DNA from: Oscillibacter sp.
GTDB taxonomy: Bacteria; Bacillota; Clostridia; Oscillospirales; Oscillospiraceae
Length of the DNA: 13,263 nt
Assembly (NCBI GenBank): GCA_024404295.1
Contig: JAKSQE010000020.1
Span: 1 to 13,263 of the forward strand
Reading direction: 5' to 3'
Shown: positions 1 through 6,588 of the stretch, piece by piece
Numbering within the stretch: position 1 is the first letter of the stretch
How the letters are laid out: each line of letters opens with the position of its first letter
Position numbers and translations under genes: made by a program
The notes under the pieces: model-generated
What the model saw: the letters and a program-made list of their open reading frames with translations, nothing else
What the model was told of the DNA's origin: nothing
The model's database searches: none

Positions 1-2302
1 TGCCGAAGCAGAAGAACTCGGCTTCCTTAGCGATCTCGTCAGCGGTCAGAGCAGCGCGGGGGATCTCGATCATGGTGCCGACCTTGTACTTCATGGAAGA
101 ACCGGCAGCAGCGATGACCTCGTCAGCGGTCTTAACAACAACGCTCTTGACGTACTTCAGCTCCTTGACCTCGCCCACCAGGGGAATCATGATCTCGGGA
201 ACCATGGTCCAGTCGGGATGCTTAGCCTGAACGTTCAGAGCAGCCTTGATGACTGCGCGAGTCTGCATAGCAGCGATCTCGGGATAGGTGACAGCCAGAC
301 GGCAGCCGCGGTGACCCATCATGGGGTTGAACTCATGCAGAGAAGCGATGATAGCCTTGATATCCTCCACGGTCTTGCCCATGTCCTTAGCCAGCAGAGC
401 GATGTCTGCCTCCTCGGTGGGAACGAACTCGTGCAGGGGGGGATCCAGGAAACGGATGGTGACGGGGCAGCCTTCCATAGCCTCATAGATGCCCTCGAAG
501 TCGGACTGCTGCATGGGCTCCAGAACGGCCAGAGCAGCCTCGCGAGCCTCGACAGTGTCGGAGCAGATCATGCGGCGGATAGCGGGGATACGATCCTCGT
601 TGAAGAACATGTGCTCGGTACGGCACAGGCCAATGCCCTGAGCGCCGAAGGTACGAGCCTGAGCGGCATCGTGGGGGGTATCAGCGTTGGTGCGAACCTG
701 CAGACGACGATACTGATCAGCCCAACCCATGACACGGCCGAACTCGCCGCCGATGGTAGCATCGACAGTGGGGATAGCACCGTCATAGATGTCGCCGGTG
801 GAACCGTTCAGGGAGATCCAGTCACCCTCAACATAGGTCTTGCCAGCCAGCTGGAACTTCTTGTTCTCCTCGTCCATCTTGATCTCGCCGCAACCGGAAA
901 CGCAGCACTTACCCATACCACGGGCAACGACTGCTGCGTGGGAGGTCATACCGCCACGAACGGTCAGGATGCCCTGAGCGGCCTTCATGCCTTCGATATC
1001 CTCGGGAGAGGTCTCCAGACGAACCAGAACGACCTTCTCGCCGCGCTCAGCCCACTCCTTAGCCTCTTCGGCGGAGAAGACGATCTTACCGGAAGCAGCG
1101 CCGGGAGAAGCACCCAGAGCCTTACCGATCACAGCAGCCTTCTTCAAAGCGGTGGGATCGAACTGGGGATGCAGCAGGGTGTCCAGAGAACGGGGCTCGA
1201 TCATAGCGCCAGCCTTCTTCTCGTCGATCATGCCCTCGTCCACCAGGTCGCAGGCGATCTTCAGAGCGGCAGCGGGAGTGCGCTTGCCGTTACGGGTCTG
1301 CAGCATATACAGCTTGCCGTGCTCGACGGTGAACTCCATATCCTGCATATCACGATAATGATTTTCCAGAGTCTTGCAGACAGACTCGAACTGAGCGAAA
1401 GCCTCGGGGAACTTCTCAGCCATCTCAGCGATGGGCATGGGAGTACGAACGCCGGCCACGACGTCCTCGCCCTGAGCGTTGGTCAGGAACTCGCCGAACA
1501 GCTTCTTCTCGCCGGTAGCGGGGTTACGGGTGAAAGCAACGCCGGTGCCGCAGTCATCGCCCATGTTACCAAAGGCCATGGACTGCACGTTAACGGCAGT
1601 ACCCCAGGAATAAGGAATGTCGTTGTCGCGGCGATACACGTTAGCGCGGGGGTTGTCCCAAGAACGGAAGACGGCCTTCACGGCGCCCATCAGCTGCTCC
1701 TTGGGATCGGTGGGGAACTCAGCGCCGATCTTGGACTTGTACTCAGCCTTGAACTGGCCGGCCAGCTCCTTCAGATCCTCAGCGGTCAGCTCAACGTCCT
1801 GCGTGACGCCCTTCTTCTCCTTCATCTCGTCGATCAGCTGCTCGAAGTACTTCTTGCCGACTTCCATAACGACGTCGGAGTACATCTGGATGAAACGACG
1901 ATAGCAGTCCCATGCCCAACGGGGGTTGTTGGACTTCTCAGCCAGAACGTTGACAACGGTCTCATTCAGGCCCAGGTTCAGAATGGTATCCATCATGCCG
2001 GGCATGGAAGCGCGGGCACCGGAACGGACGGAAACCAGCAGGGGGTTCTCAGCATCGCCGAACTTCTTGCCGGTGATACCTTCCATCTTCTCCACATACT
2101 CCATGATCTCAGCGAAGATGCCGTCGTTGATCTTCTGACCATCTTCATAGTACTGGGTGCAGGCCTCGGTGGTGATGGTGAAGCCCTGAGGAACGGGCAG
2201 ACCGATGTTGGTCATCTCAGCCAGGTTTGCGCCCTTGCCGCCCAGCAGCTCGCGCATGTCGGCATTGCCCTCAGTGAACAGGTAACAATACTTTTTGCTC
2301 AT
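1..2302 (-). CDS. ppdK: Pyruvate, phosphate dikinase, C-terminus cut by window edge
   Basis: Interconverts pyruvate, ATP and phosphate with PEP, AMP and pyrophosphate; in anaerobes it often replaces or complements pyruvate kinase. The protein begins MSKKYCYLFTEG and 767 codons are present. An N-terminal ATP-grasp region covers roughly residues 1-340 (GGKGANLAEM, SVRSGARASMPGMMDT). The swivelling phospho-His domain carries GGMTSHAAVVARGMGK with the catalytic His at residue 455 and Thr453, the regulatory site in plant enzymes. The PEP/pyruvate barrel has GLCRTEHMFF with Arg561, TIRFLDPPLHEF with Arg617, and MIEIPRA. His455, Arg561 and Arg617 fall at the same numbers as in the Clostridium symbiosum enzyme. 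The window stops after EFFCFG, so about 110 residues, including the catalytic Cys region, lie outside. The start at 2302 is supported by AAGGAG at 2310-2315. The gene is downstream of thiT on the same strand but separated by a terminator and has its own promoter and long leader. Confidence 0.97.
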   Translation of the reverse strand, partial: MSKKYCYLFTEGNADMRELLGGKGANLAEMTNIGLPVPQGFTITTEACTQYYEDGQKINDGIFAEIMEYVEKMEGITGKKFGDAENPLLVSVRSGARASMPGMMDTILNLGLNETVVNVLAEKSNNPRWAWDCYRRFIQMYSDVVMEVGKKYFEQLIDEMKEKKGVTQDVELTAEDLKELAGQFKAEYKSKIGAEFPTDPKEQLMGAVKAVFRSWDNPRANVYRRDNDIPYSWGTAVNVQSMAFGNMGDDCGTGVAFTRNPATGEKKLFGEFLTNAQGEDVVAGVRTPMPIAEMAEKFPEAFAQFESVCKTLENHYRDMQDMEFTVEHGKLYMLQTRNGKRTPAAALKIACDLVDEGMIDEKKAGAMIEPRSLDTLLHPQFDPTALKKAAVIGKALGASPGAASGKIVFSAEEAKEWAERGEKVVLVRLETSPEDIEGMKAAQGILTVRGGMTSHAAVVARGMGKCCVSGCGEIKMDEENKKFQLAGKTYVEGDWISLNGSTGDIYDGAIPTVDATIGGEFGRVMGWADQYRRLQVRTNADTPHDAAQARTFGAQGIGLCRTEHMFFNEDRIPAIRRMICSDTVEAREAALAVLEPMQQSDFEGIYEAMEGCPVTIRFLDPPLHEFVPTEEADIALLAKDMGKTVEDIKAIIASLHEFNPMMGHRGCRLAVTYPEIAAMQTRAVIKAALNVQAKHPDWTMVPEIMIPLVGEVKELKYVKSVVVKTADEVIAAAGSSMKYKVGTMIEIPRAALTADEIAKEAEFFCFG

Positions 2303-2346
2303 GTTGACACTCCTTCTTTTTTTACCTTCTGCAGGTATCATTTAAG

Positions 2347-2437
2347 ATCGGGGTTTAAAACCCCCTCAGCTGACAGAAGAAAACCGGGAAAACGATTTCT
2401 TTCTGTCAACCGAGGCGGATACACGCTATACCCCGAT
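2347..2437 (-). promoter_or_regulatory. Structured 5' leader of ppdK, possible cis-regulatory RNA or operator
   Basis: In the ppdK transcript an 8-bp helix can close between 2437-2430 (AUCGGGGU) and 2354-2347 (ACCCCGAU). Inside it, 2415-2401 pairs with 2378-2364 over 15 positions including two G-U wobbles. The hairpin then continues past one bulged A for four more pairs (2399-2396 with 2382-2379) to a 13-nt loop. The 3' strand of the outer helix also belongs to a 15-nt palindrome (2350-2364, GGGGTTTTAAACCCC on the minus strand), so two exclusive folds exist. A small hairpin (2323-2337) lies just before the ribosome-binding site. I recognise no known riboswitch class. Read as DNA, the TGACAGAA/TTCTGTCA arms (2371-2378, 2401-2408) could instead be a protein operator. 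The pairings are read directly; a regulatory function is inference. Confidence 0.5.
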
Positions 2438-2451
2438 AATAGACTACGATT

Positions 2452-2480
2452 ATTATAAAGAAACAAAAAGGAAAAAACAA
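2452..2480 (-). promoter_or_regulatory. Promoter of ppdK
   Basis: On the minus strand a TTGTTT -35 (2480-2475), a 17-base spacer and a perfect TATAAT -10 (2457-2452) face ppdK. Transcription would begin near 2445, giving a leader of about 140 nt that starts a few bases before the outer helix of the structured leader. The surrounding 2461-2585 is very A/T-rich and I see nothing else certain in it. Confidence 0.6.
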
Positions 2481-2585
2481 TGAATAAAAATCACAAGATT
2501 AGGCAGTAAAGATTAAAATTTTACCCTATAATTCGGGCGATTTTGATAAAAACACGCAAACGATTAGCTAATATGGCAGTAAGGG

Positions 2586-2616
2586 ACAAAAACAGCGCCG
2601 CATTGCTGCGGCGCTG
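2586..2616 (-). terminator. Rho-independent terminator of thiT
   Basis: A perfect 9-bp G/C-rich stem (CAGCGCCGC with GCGGCGCTG) and a 6-nt loop lie at 2593-2616. On the minus strand they are followed by TTTTTGT (2592-2586). It starts about 18 bases after the thiT stop and separates thiT from ppdK. Confidence 0.85.
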
Positions 2617-2634
2617 CAAAAGAGAGAATGGAAT

Positions 2635-3186
2635 TTACTGCAGATCGGAACCTGCGAAGTACTTGTGCATGGGCTTGTACAGCAAAGCAAAGATCACCAG
2701 GCACAGCACCATGTCGATGGCGACATAGCTGCCATTGTAGACTGCGGAGTAGAGATAGGGGTCCGTGTAAACATGGTTCAGAACTTCCGTAGGAGCGTAA
2801 ATGCGATAAATGGTAATGCCGCTGATGAAGTGAACGATAAAGCGGCAGATGCAGCCGACGACGGTGCCAACAAATACACCACCCTTGGCCTTGTAGAAGA
2901 AGCCGCAAACGCCCAGCACGGCGAAGGCCAGCAGGTAATCCAGCAGCATGGACTGCCAACCCCAGGCATAGGCGCCGTCAAAGATCAGCTGCAGCAGACC
3001 GTAAGCAAAGGAGGCAATAAAGCCGTCCTTCCAGCCCCAGCGGATGCAGTAGAAGAAGATGGGCAGCATGCCGATGCAGACGCTGCCGCCGTTGGGCAGC
3101 TCCATCAGCTTGATGTAGCTCAGGACAGTGGCCAGTGCCACCATAATGGCGCCCTCACACAGGGCTCTGACTTTGGTGCGTTTCAT
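2635..3186 (-). CDS. thiT: ECF-type thiamine transporter, S component ThiT
   Basis: Substrate-binding membrane subunit for thiamine that works with the shared ECF energising module (EcfA/EcfA'/EcfT), which is not in this window. The 183-aa protein is the usual length for the ThiT/YuaJ family and has about six hydrophobic segments (roughly residues 12-28, 36-50, 54-72, 80-98, 103-122 and 150-170). Family signatures include GWKDGFIASFAYGLLQ (51-66), RFIVHFISG (115-123) and YNGSYVAID (150-158). The Arg115/His119 and Tyr150/Asn151 pairs sit where thiamine-contacting residues occur in the Lactococcus protein, judged by motif spacing rather than by alignment. The start at 3186 has AAGGAGAG at 3195-3202. 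The upstream TPP riboswitch with an attenuator gives independent support: expression should fall when thiamine pyrophosphate is plentiful. Confidence 0.95.
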   Translation of the reverse strand: MKRTKVRALCEGAIMVALATVLSYIKLMELPNGGSVCIGMLPIFFYCIRWGWKDGFIASFAYGLLQLIFDGAYAWGWQSMLLDYLLAFAVLGVCGFFYKAKGGVFVGTVVGCICRFIVHFISGITIYRIYAPTEVLNHVYTDPYLYSAVYNGSYVAIDMVLCLVIFALLYKPMHKYFAGSDLQ

Positions 3187-3200
3187 AATAGGATCTCTCC

Positions 3201-3244
3201 TTAAAAATAAAGTACCGCGATCCCATCAAACGGGTTCGCGGTAC
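3201..3244 (-). terminator. Riboswitch-controlled attenuator before thiT
   Basis: On the minus strand GTACCGCG-type arms (3244-3232 and 3224-3212) form a long G/C-rich stem followed by TTTATTTTT (3211-3203), ending at the thiT ribosome-binding site. It lies immediately downstream of the TPP aptamer, the standard arrangement for transcriptional attenuation. Five bases in the aptamer 3' half (CGGGU, 3291-3287) are complementary to ACCCG in the terminator 5' arm (3235-3231), a possible antiterminator contact; that last point is inference. Confidence 0.85.
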
Positions 3245-3265
3245 GGAAAAACGAGTATGACTTCG

Positions 3266-3362
3266 TTCACTTCCTACGCCGGCATTACCCGGATCAGGTT
3301 TAAGGGACAGAATGGAGGAATTACCATTCATCTCAGCCGAAAACTCTTTCAGCGCCCCTGTG
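3266..3362 (-). promoter_or_regulatory. TPP riboswitch (THI element) controlling thiT
   Basis: The minus strand carries the conserved TPP aptamer blocks in order: ACAGGGGCGCU (3361-3351), GGCUGAGAUGAAUGG (about 3338-3324), then ACCUGAUCCGGGUAAUGCC (about 3300-3281) and GCGUAGGAAGUG (about 3280-3269). These are the pyrimidine-binding CUGAGA core and the pyrophosphate-binding half of the THI element. Thiamine pyrophosphate binding is expected to favour the terminator downstream and switch off thiT. Class identification rests on these motifs. Confidence 0.96.
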
Positions 3363-3386
3363 TTCGATTGTCTCGCGGTCGAGAAA

Positions 3387-3415
3387 ATTATAGAAAAATG
3401 TCATGAAAATGTCAA
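3387..3415 (-). promoter_or_regulatory. Consensus promoter of the thiT riboswitch transcript
   Basis: Perfect TTGACA (3415-3410), a 17-base spacer and perfect TATAAT (3392-3387) on the minus strand, with initiation expected near 3380, about 20 bases before the aptamer. The spacer repeats TGACATTTT and a small TCTCG/CGAGA inverted repeat (3371-3384) covers the likely start site. Such a strong promoter fits a gene whose control is left to the riboswitch. Confidence 0.85.
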
Positions 3416-3447
3416 GAAAAACCTGTCTTTCTTTTTTGCGCGGTTTA

Positions 3448-3456
3448 TGGTATACT
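3448..3456 (+). promoter_or_regulatory. Extended -10 promoter of holB-ricT
   Basis: TGG followed by TATACT (3451-3456) forms an extended -10 element about 45 bases before the holB ribosome-binding site. The -35 position (near 3428-3433, TTTCTT) is poor. It faces away from the thiT promoter. Confidence 0.5.
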
Positions 3457-3505
3457 GCTCGCGTATCAGCAAAAAGCACACAACATCAGGAGAGGAGGTG
3501 TCCGC

Positions 3506-4342
3506 ATGGATCATAACGACCCCATTGCATTGCGCATTCGGCAGGCAGCAAACCGTGGGACACTTTCTCATGCGCTGTTGTTTACCGGAAGCGGGAACCG
3601 CACGGAAATGGCCCGCTATGCGGCAGCGGCCATGCAGTGCCAGTCGGCAGACAAGCCCTGCGGCACCTGCGCTGCGTGCCGAAAAGTATTTGCGGACATC
3701 CACCCCGATGTGATCACGGTAAAAGATGCCGATCACAAAAACCTTTCCGTAGATGTGATCCGTGAGATCCGCTCCGATACCTATATCCGCCCCAATGAAG
3801 GGCAGAGAAAGGTGTACATCATTCCCGACTGTGCCCTGTTAACGGAGCAGGATCAAAACGTTCTCCTGAAAACCGTGGAGGAAGGCCCGCCGTATGCAGC
3901 ATTTCTGTTCTGTGCAGAAAACGGTGCCGTGGTGCTGCAGACACTGCGCTCCCGCTGTGTGGAACTGAAGATGATGCCCGGCACAGAGACGGATACGGAA
4001 ACCTCCGAATGGGGCGATGAACTGTGCCGCCGATTGGGTAAAAAGGGCGCAGTCACGGAACTGGCTGTCCGGCTGGAAAAGAAACGGTTGGACCGTGAAA
4101 GCCTTGCCGCTATGCTGGAGCGAAGCGGTGCATTGCTGTCGGAGGCATTGCTGTGCCTGTATGGGCAAAAGTGCGCTGAAAATGATATGGAAATCGTGGA
4201 AAAACTTCTGAAAAACTTGACAAAAAGTCAAATCATGCGCACAATAGAACTGTTAAAGAAGTATCGTGCAGAGTGCTCGTTTAACGTTGGCACTGGCCAT
4301 GTTTTGGGCGCTCTGGCGGTGGAATTGGAGGATATCCTTTGA
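3506..4342 (+). CDS. holB: DNA polymerase III, delta' subunit
   Basis: Clamp-loader subunit that helps open and place the sliding clamp at replication forks. The 278-aa protein is somewhat shorter than the usual 310-335. Residues 22-28 (HALLFTG) begin the AAA+ fold. The P-loop position reads GSGNRTE without the Gly-Lys-Thr, as expected for a delta' that does not hydrolyse ATP. Cys45, Cys52, Cys55 and Cys58 form the family's zinc-binding module. KVYIIPDCALLTEQDQNVLL leads into KTVEEGPP (122-129), and LRSRC (147-151) carries the SRC arginine-finger motif. The C-terminal 100 residues are helical and less conserved, matching the collar domain. AGGAGGTG at 3493-3500 fixes the start. The gene overlaps ricT by four bases, the order also seen in Bacillus (holB-yaaT). 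Confidence 0.92.
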   Translation: MDHNDPIALRIRQAANRGTLSHALLFTGSGNRTEMARYAAAAMQCQSADKPCGTCAACRKVFADIHPDVITVKDADHKNLSVDVIREIRSDTYIRPNEGQRKVYIIPDCALLTEQDQNVLLKTVEEGPPYAAFLFCAENGAVVLQTLRSRCVELKMMPGTETDTETSEWGDELCRRLGKKGAVTELAVRLEKKRLDRESLAAMLERSGALLSEALLCLYGQKCAENDMEIVEKLLKNLTKSQIMRTIELLKKYRAECSFNVGTGHVLGALAVELEDIL

Positions 4343-5580
4343 CACAAGTAATCAGCGTCCGCTTTCGCGGCGGATGTAAAAATTATTATTTCGATCCCAA
4401 GGAATTGCAGATCAAGATGGGCGAGCAGGTGATCGTTGAAACTTCGCAAGGTCCCGAATTCGGTACTTGTACCGAGGGCAATCACGAAGTGGATGACAGT
4501 GCCATCGTACAGCCCTTGTGCGCGGTGATGCGCCGGGCTACCGACACGGACCGCCGCACGGTGGAGTACAATCGCAAAAAAGAGAGCGAAGCCTTTGACA
4601 TTTGCGAGAAGAAGATTGCAGACCACGGTCTGGAAATGAAACTGGTCAATGTATCCGCAAGTTTTGACGGCAGCAAGATCATTTTCTTCTTCACGGCAGA
4701 TGGCCGCGTGGATTTCCGCGAACTGGTGCGGGATCTGGCTTCCGTATTCCGTGCCCGAATTGAATTGCGCCAGATCGGCGTTCGTGACGAGACCAAGCTG
4801 GTGGGCGGTTTAGGCATCTGCGGCAGACCGTATTGCTGCTCTCAGTTCCTGGATTCTTTCCTGCCGGTCTCCATTAAAATGGCAAAGACCCAGAATCTGA
4901 GTTTGAATCCCACGAAGATCTCCGGCGCCTGCGGCCGCTTGATGTGCTGCTTAAAGTATGAGCAGGACGCCTATGAAGATGCCCAGAAGCGGATGCCCAA
5001 GCAGGAGTCCTTTGTGCAGACTCCCGACGGCCCCGGCAACGTGAAGGCCGTAGACTTGTTGCACGAAACCGTGAAGGTCAGTCTGGACGAATCTCCCGAG
5101 TCCTTAAAGTGCTATCACAACTGTGAGGTCTGTGTTTTGCGTAACGGTAAGGGAAGCCGAGAGGGGATCGAGATCCCCAGCGAGCGCCCTGAGCGTTACG
5201 TGGAGGAAAAGCCCGAGGAACTGATGCGGCCGGTCATCGCTTCTCCCCTGTTTATCGACAGCACGCTGGAAGATGCTCCCGTGCGGGAGAAGATGAATGA
5301 AGAGGGCGGCAAACCTCGTCGCCGCCACCGTGGCGGACGGCGCAGAAGTGGCGGTGCCAAGGCAGAACAGGCTCCCAAACAGGAAAAGATGCAGGCAGAG
5401 AAGCCTGTCAAACCGGCAAAGGTGGAGAAGAAGCCTGCCAAGCCGGTAAAGGCAGTCCATCCCAAAGAAGAATCTGCCGCGACAGAAACCGGTGAAGCAA
5501 AGCGCCGCCGCAGACCCCATCATCGGGGCGGCCGCCATCACCGTGGAGGAAATGGCGGAAACACACCTGCCGCAGAATGA
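4339..5580 (+). CDS. ricT: RicT/YaaT (PSP1 domain) regulatory protein with long basic tail
   Basis: PSP1-family protein. In Bacillus subtilis, RicT (YaaT) joins RicA and RicF in an Fe-S-containing complex that directs RNase Y cleavage and supports sporulation, competence and biofilm formation. Residues 1-230 match the core: ISVRFRGGCKNYYFDP (5-20), VDFRELVRDLA (124-134), IGVRDETKLVGGLGICGR (146-163) and GACGRLMCCLKYE (197-208). The cysteines 161, 166, 167, 198, 203 and 204 include the likely cluster ligands. Beyond the core, Cys258, Cys262 and Cys265 form an extra C-x3-C-x2-C. From about residue 325 the chain is low-complexity, with RRRHRGGRRRSGG, a Lys/Pro/Ala stretch, and a final Arg/His/Gly-rich block. 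At 413 aa it is well above the ~275 of the Bacillus protein. The TTG start at 4339 overlaps the holB stop and is backed by GGAGG at 4327-4331, so translation is probably coupled. Confidence 0.93.
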   Translation: MTQVISVRFRGGCKNYYFDPKELQIKMGEQVIVETSQGPEFGTCTEGNHEVDDSAIVQPLCAVMRRATDTDRRTVEYNRKKESEAFDICEKKIADHGLEMKLVNVSASFDGSKIIFFFTADGRVDFRELVRDLASVFRARIELRQIGVRDETKLVGGLGICGRPYCCSQFLDSFLPVSIKMAKTQNLSLNPTKISGACGRLMCCLKYEQDAYEDAQKRMPKQESFVQTPDGPGNVKAVDLLHETVKVSLDESPESLKCYHNCEVCVLRNGKGSREGIEIPSERPERYVEEKPEELMRPVIASPLFIDSTLEDAPVREKMNEEGGKPRRRHRGGRRRSGGAKAEQAPKQEKMQAEKPVKPAKVEKKPAKPVKAVHPKEESAATETGEAKRRRRPHHRGGRHHRGGNGGNTPAAE

Positions 5581-5588
5581 AAGTTTCA

Positions 5589-5622
5589 GACCCGCTGACC
5601 GCAATCTGTCAGCGGGTCTTTT
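5589..5622 (+). terminator. Terminator-like hairpin between ricT and the HAD gene
   Basis: A perfect 11-bp stem (5589-5599 with 5608-5618, GACCCGCTGAC arms) and an 8-nt loop are followed by TTTT (5619-5622). It begins eight bases after the ricT stop. The ribosome-binding site of the next gene starts three bases after the T run, so there is no room for a promoter between them. It is probably a partial terminator or a processing or stability element. Confidence 0.7.
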
Positions 5623-5636
5623 ACGGAGGAAGGATT

Positions 5637-6479
5637 ATGGGAAAATTTGACGGCGTATTGCTGGCGAGCGATTTTGACAATACCTTTTTAGACACCGCAA
5701 CACCTCGACGCACTGGCTGCGAAGTGCCGCCGGTTTCCGAGGGCAACAAAGCCGCCTTGCGCTATTTTATGGACGAAGGCGGTAAATTTACCATTTCCAC
5801 CGGCCGCGCGGTACCGGCCTTTTCGGCCTTTGCCCCGTTGGTTCCCATGAATGCCCCGTGCGTGGTGTGCAACGGAGCAGCCCTGTATGACTATAAAACG
5901 CAGCAGTACATTGAGACGATTTTGCTCCCGCCGGAAACCCTTCAGCGGGGTCAGGCGGTGCTGGATCGCTTTCCCACCACAGCGTTGGAAGCCTACCATC
6001 TGGACAATATCATCCATTCTGTTCGCCCCAATGAATACACCCGACAGCACGAGCATGTGACCCATGTGGGCACCGTGGAGCGGCAGTCTTTATTGGAAAT
6101 CCCTCTGCCGTTGGGTAAAATTATGTTTGAGGAAGAACACAGCGTGTTGGAAGAGGCCAAAGCCTGGATGGAAGCGCAACACTGGGCAACAGAGTATGAG
6201 ATTTTCTTCTCCGACCGGACGCTGTTAGAAGTTACTGCAAAGGGTGCGAACAAGGGCGGCATGATCCGGCGATTGGCGGAGCGCTTAGGCATTTCCATGG
6301 AACACGTCTACTGTGCCGGTGACGAGAGCAACGATTTGAGTATGCTGGCGGTGGCACGAGAGGCTTTCGCACCGGAAAACTGCGTGGAAGCTGTGCGAAA
6401 CAGCGGCGCCACCATCGTGGCAGACTGTACTCATGATACGATTGCAGCCATCATTGAAATCCTTGATAAACGATACTAA
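5637..6479 (+). CDS. Cof-type HAD-IIB phosphatase
   Basis: Haloacid-dehalogenase-superfamily phosphatase of the Cof/HAD-IIB class, predicted cytosolic, acting on a small phosphorylated metabolite such as a sugar phosphate; the substrate cannot be read from sequence. In the 280-aa product, motif I is DFDNT (12-16) with Asp12 as the nucleophile and Asp14 as acid/base. Asn replaces the usual Gly of DxDGT. Motif II is STGR (54-57), motif III is Lys206 in NKGG, and motif IV is GDESND (228-233). A C2-type cap lies between motifs II and III. I place the start at 5637 because GGAGGAAGG (5625-5633) precedes it. An in-frame ATG at 5577 would translate straight through the hairpin and gives 20 residues with no family match. 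It probably depends on read-through from holB-ricT. Confidence 0.88.
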   Translation: MGKFDGVLLASDFDNTFLDTATPRRTGCEVPPVSEGNKAALRYFMDEGGKFTISTGRAVPAFSAFAPLVPMNAPCVVCNGAALYDYKTQQYIETILLPPETLQRGQAVLDRFPTTALEAYHLDNIIHSVRPNEYTRQHEHVTHVGTVERQSLLEIPLPLGKIMFEEEHSVLEEAKAWMEAQHWATEYEIFFSDRTLLEVTAKGANKGGMIRRLAERLGISMEHVYCAGDESNDLSMLAVAREAFAPENCVEAVRNSGATIVADCTHDTIAAIIEILDKRY

Positions 6480-6483
6480 TTCC

Positions 6484-6520
6484 ATTCGGACAGCTTTGGC
6501 TGTCCGAATTTTATTTTTTA
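6484..6520 (+). terminator. Rho-independent terminator after the HAD gene
   Basis: Ten perfect pairs (TTCGGACAGC at 6485-6494 with GCTGTCCGAA at 6499-6508) plus one flanking A-T pair close a TTTG loop. A long T-rich run (6509-6519) follows. It ends the holB-ricT-HAD unit. Confidence 0.9.
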
Positions 6521-6524
6521 TGGG

Positions 6525-6552
6525 TTGACAAATCGGTGTAATGTGTTATTGT
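6525..6552 (+). promoter_or_regulatory. Promoter of the GntR/ABC operon
   Basis: Consensus TTGACA (6525-6530), a 16-base spacer and TATTGT (6547-6552). It follows the preceding terminator at once and lies about 36 bases before the repressor start. The -10 is overlapped by an inverted repeat. Confidence 0.65.
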
Positions 6553-6570
6553 ATTAGTTGCTTAGTACAA
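6549..6570 (+). promoter_or_regulatory. Probable operator for the YtrA-type repressor
   Basis: An inverted repeat, TTGTAnTA - 6 bases - TAnTACAA, overlaps the -10 box and the expected start site of the operon. Placement and length suit a dimeric GntR/YtrA repressor controlling its own operon. The symmetry is read directly; the binding partner is inferred. Confidence 0.55.
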
Positions 6571-6588
6571 TGATGCGAGGAGGGACCT

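Noticed and set aside
1..2302. ppdK as a truncated pseudogene
   Set aside because: The frame is open to the window edge and ends in the middle of a conserved motif, so the cut is due to the window.
218..2458. A 746-codon open frame on the plus strand opposite ppdK
   Set aside because: ppdK on the other strand has intact domains and catalytic residues over the same span. The plus-strand product is a low-complexity Leu/Gly/His/Ser-rich chain with no ribosome-binding site or recognisable motif. It is an effect of strong codon bias in a highly expressed gene.
3578..3619. Missing Walker A lysine in HolB as a sign of decay
   Set aside because: Delta' subunits normally lack ATPase activity and have degenerate P-loops; the zinc module and SRC motif are intact.
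5577..5636. Upstream ATG of the HAD gene overlapping the ricT stop
   Set aside because: It would put the hairpin inside the coding region, has no ribosome-binding site, and adds 20 residues before the normal family start; 5637 has an excellent ribosome-binding site.
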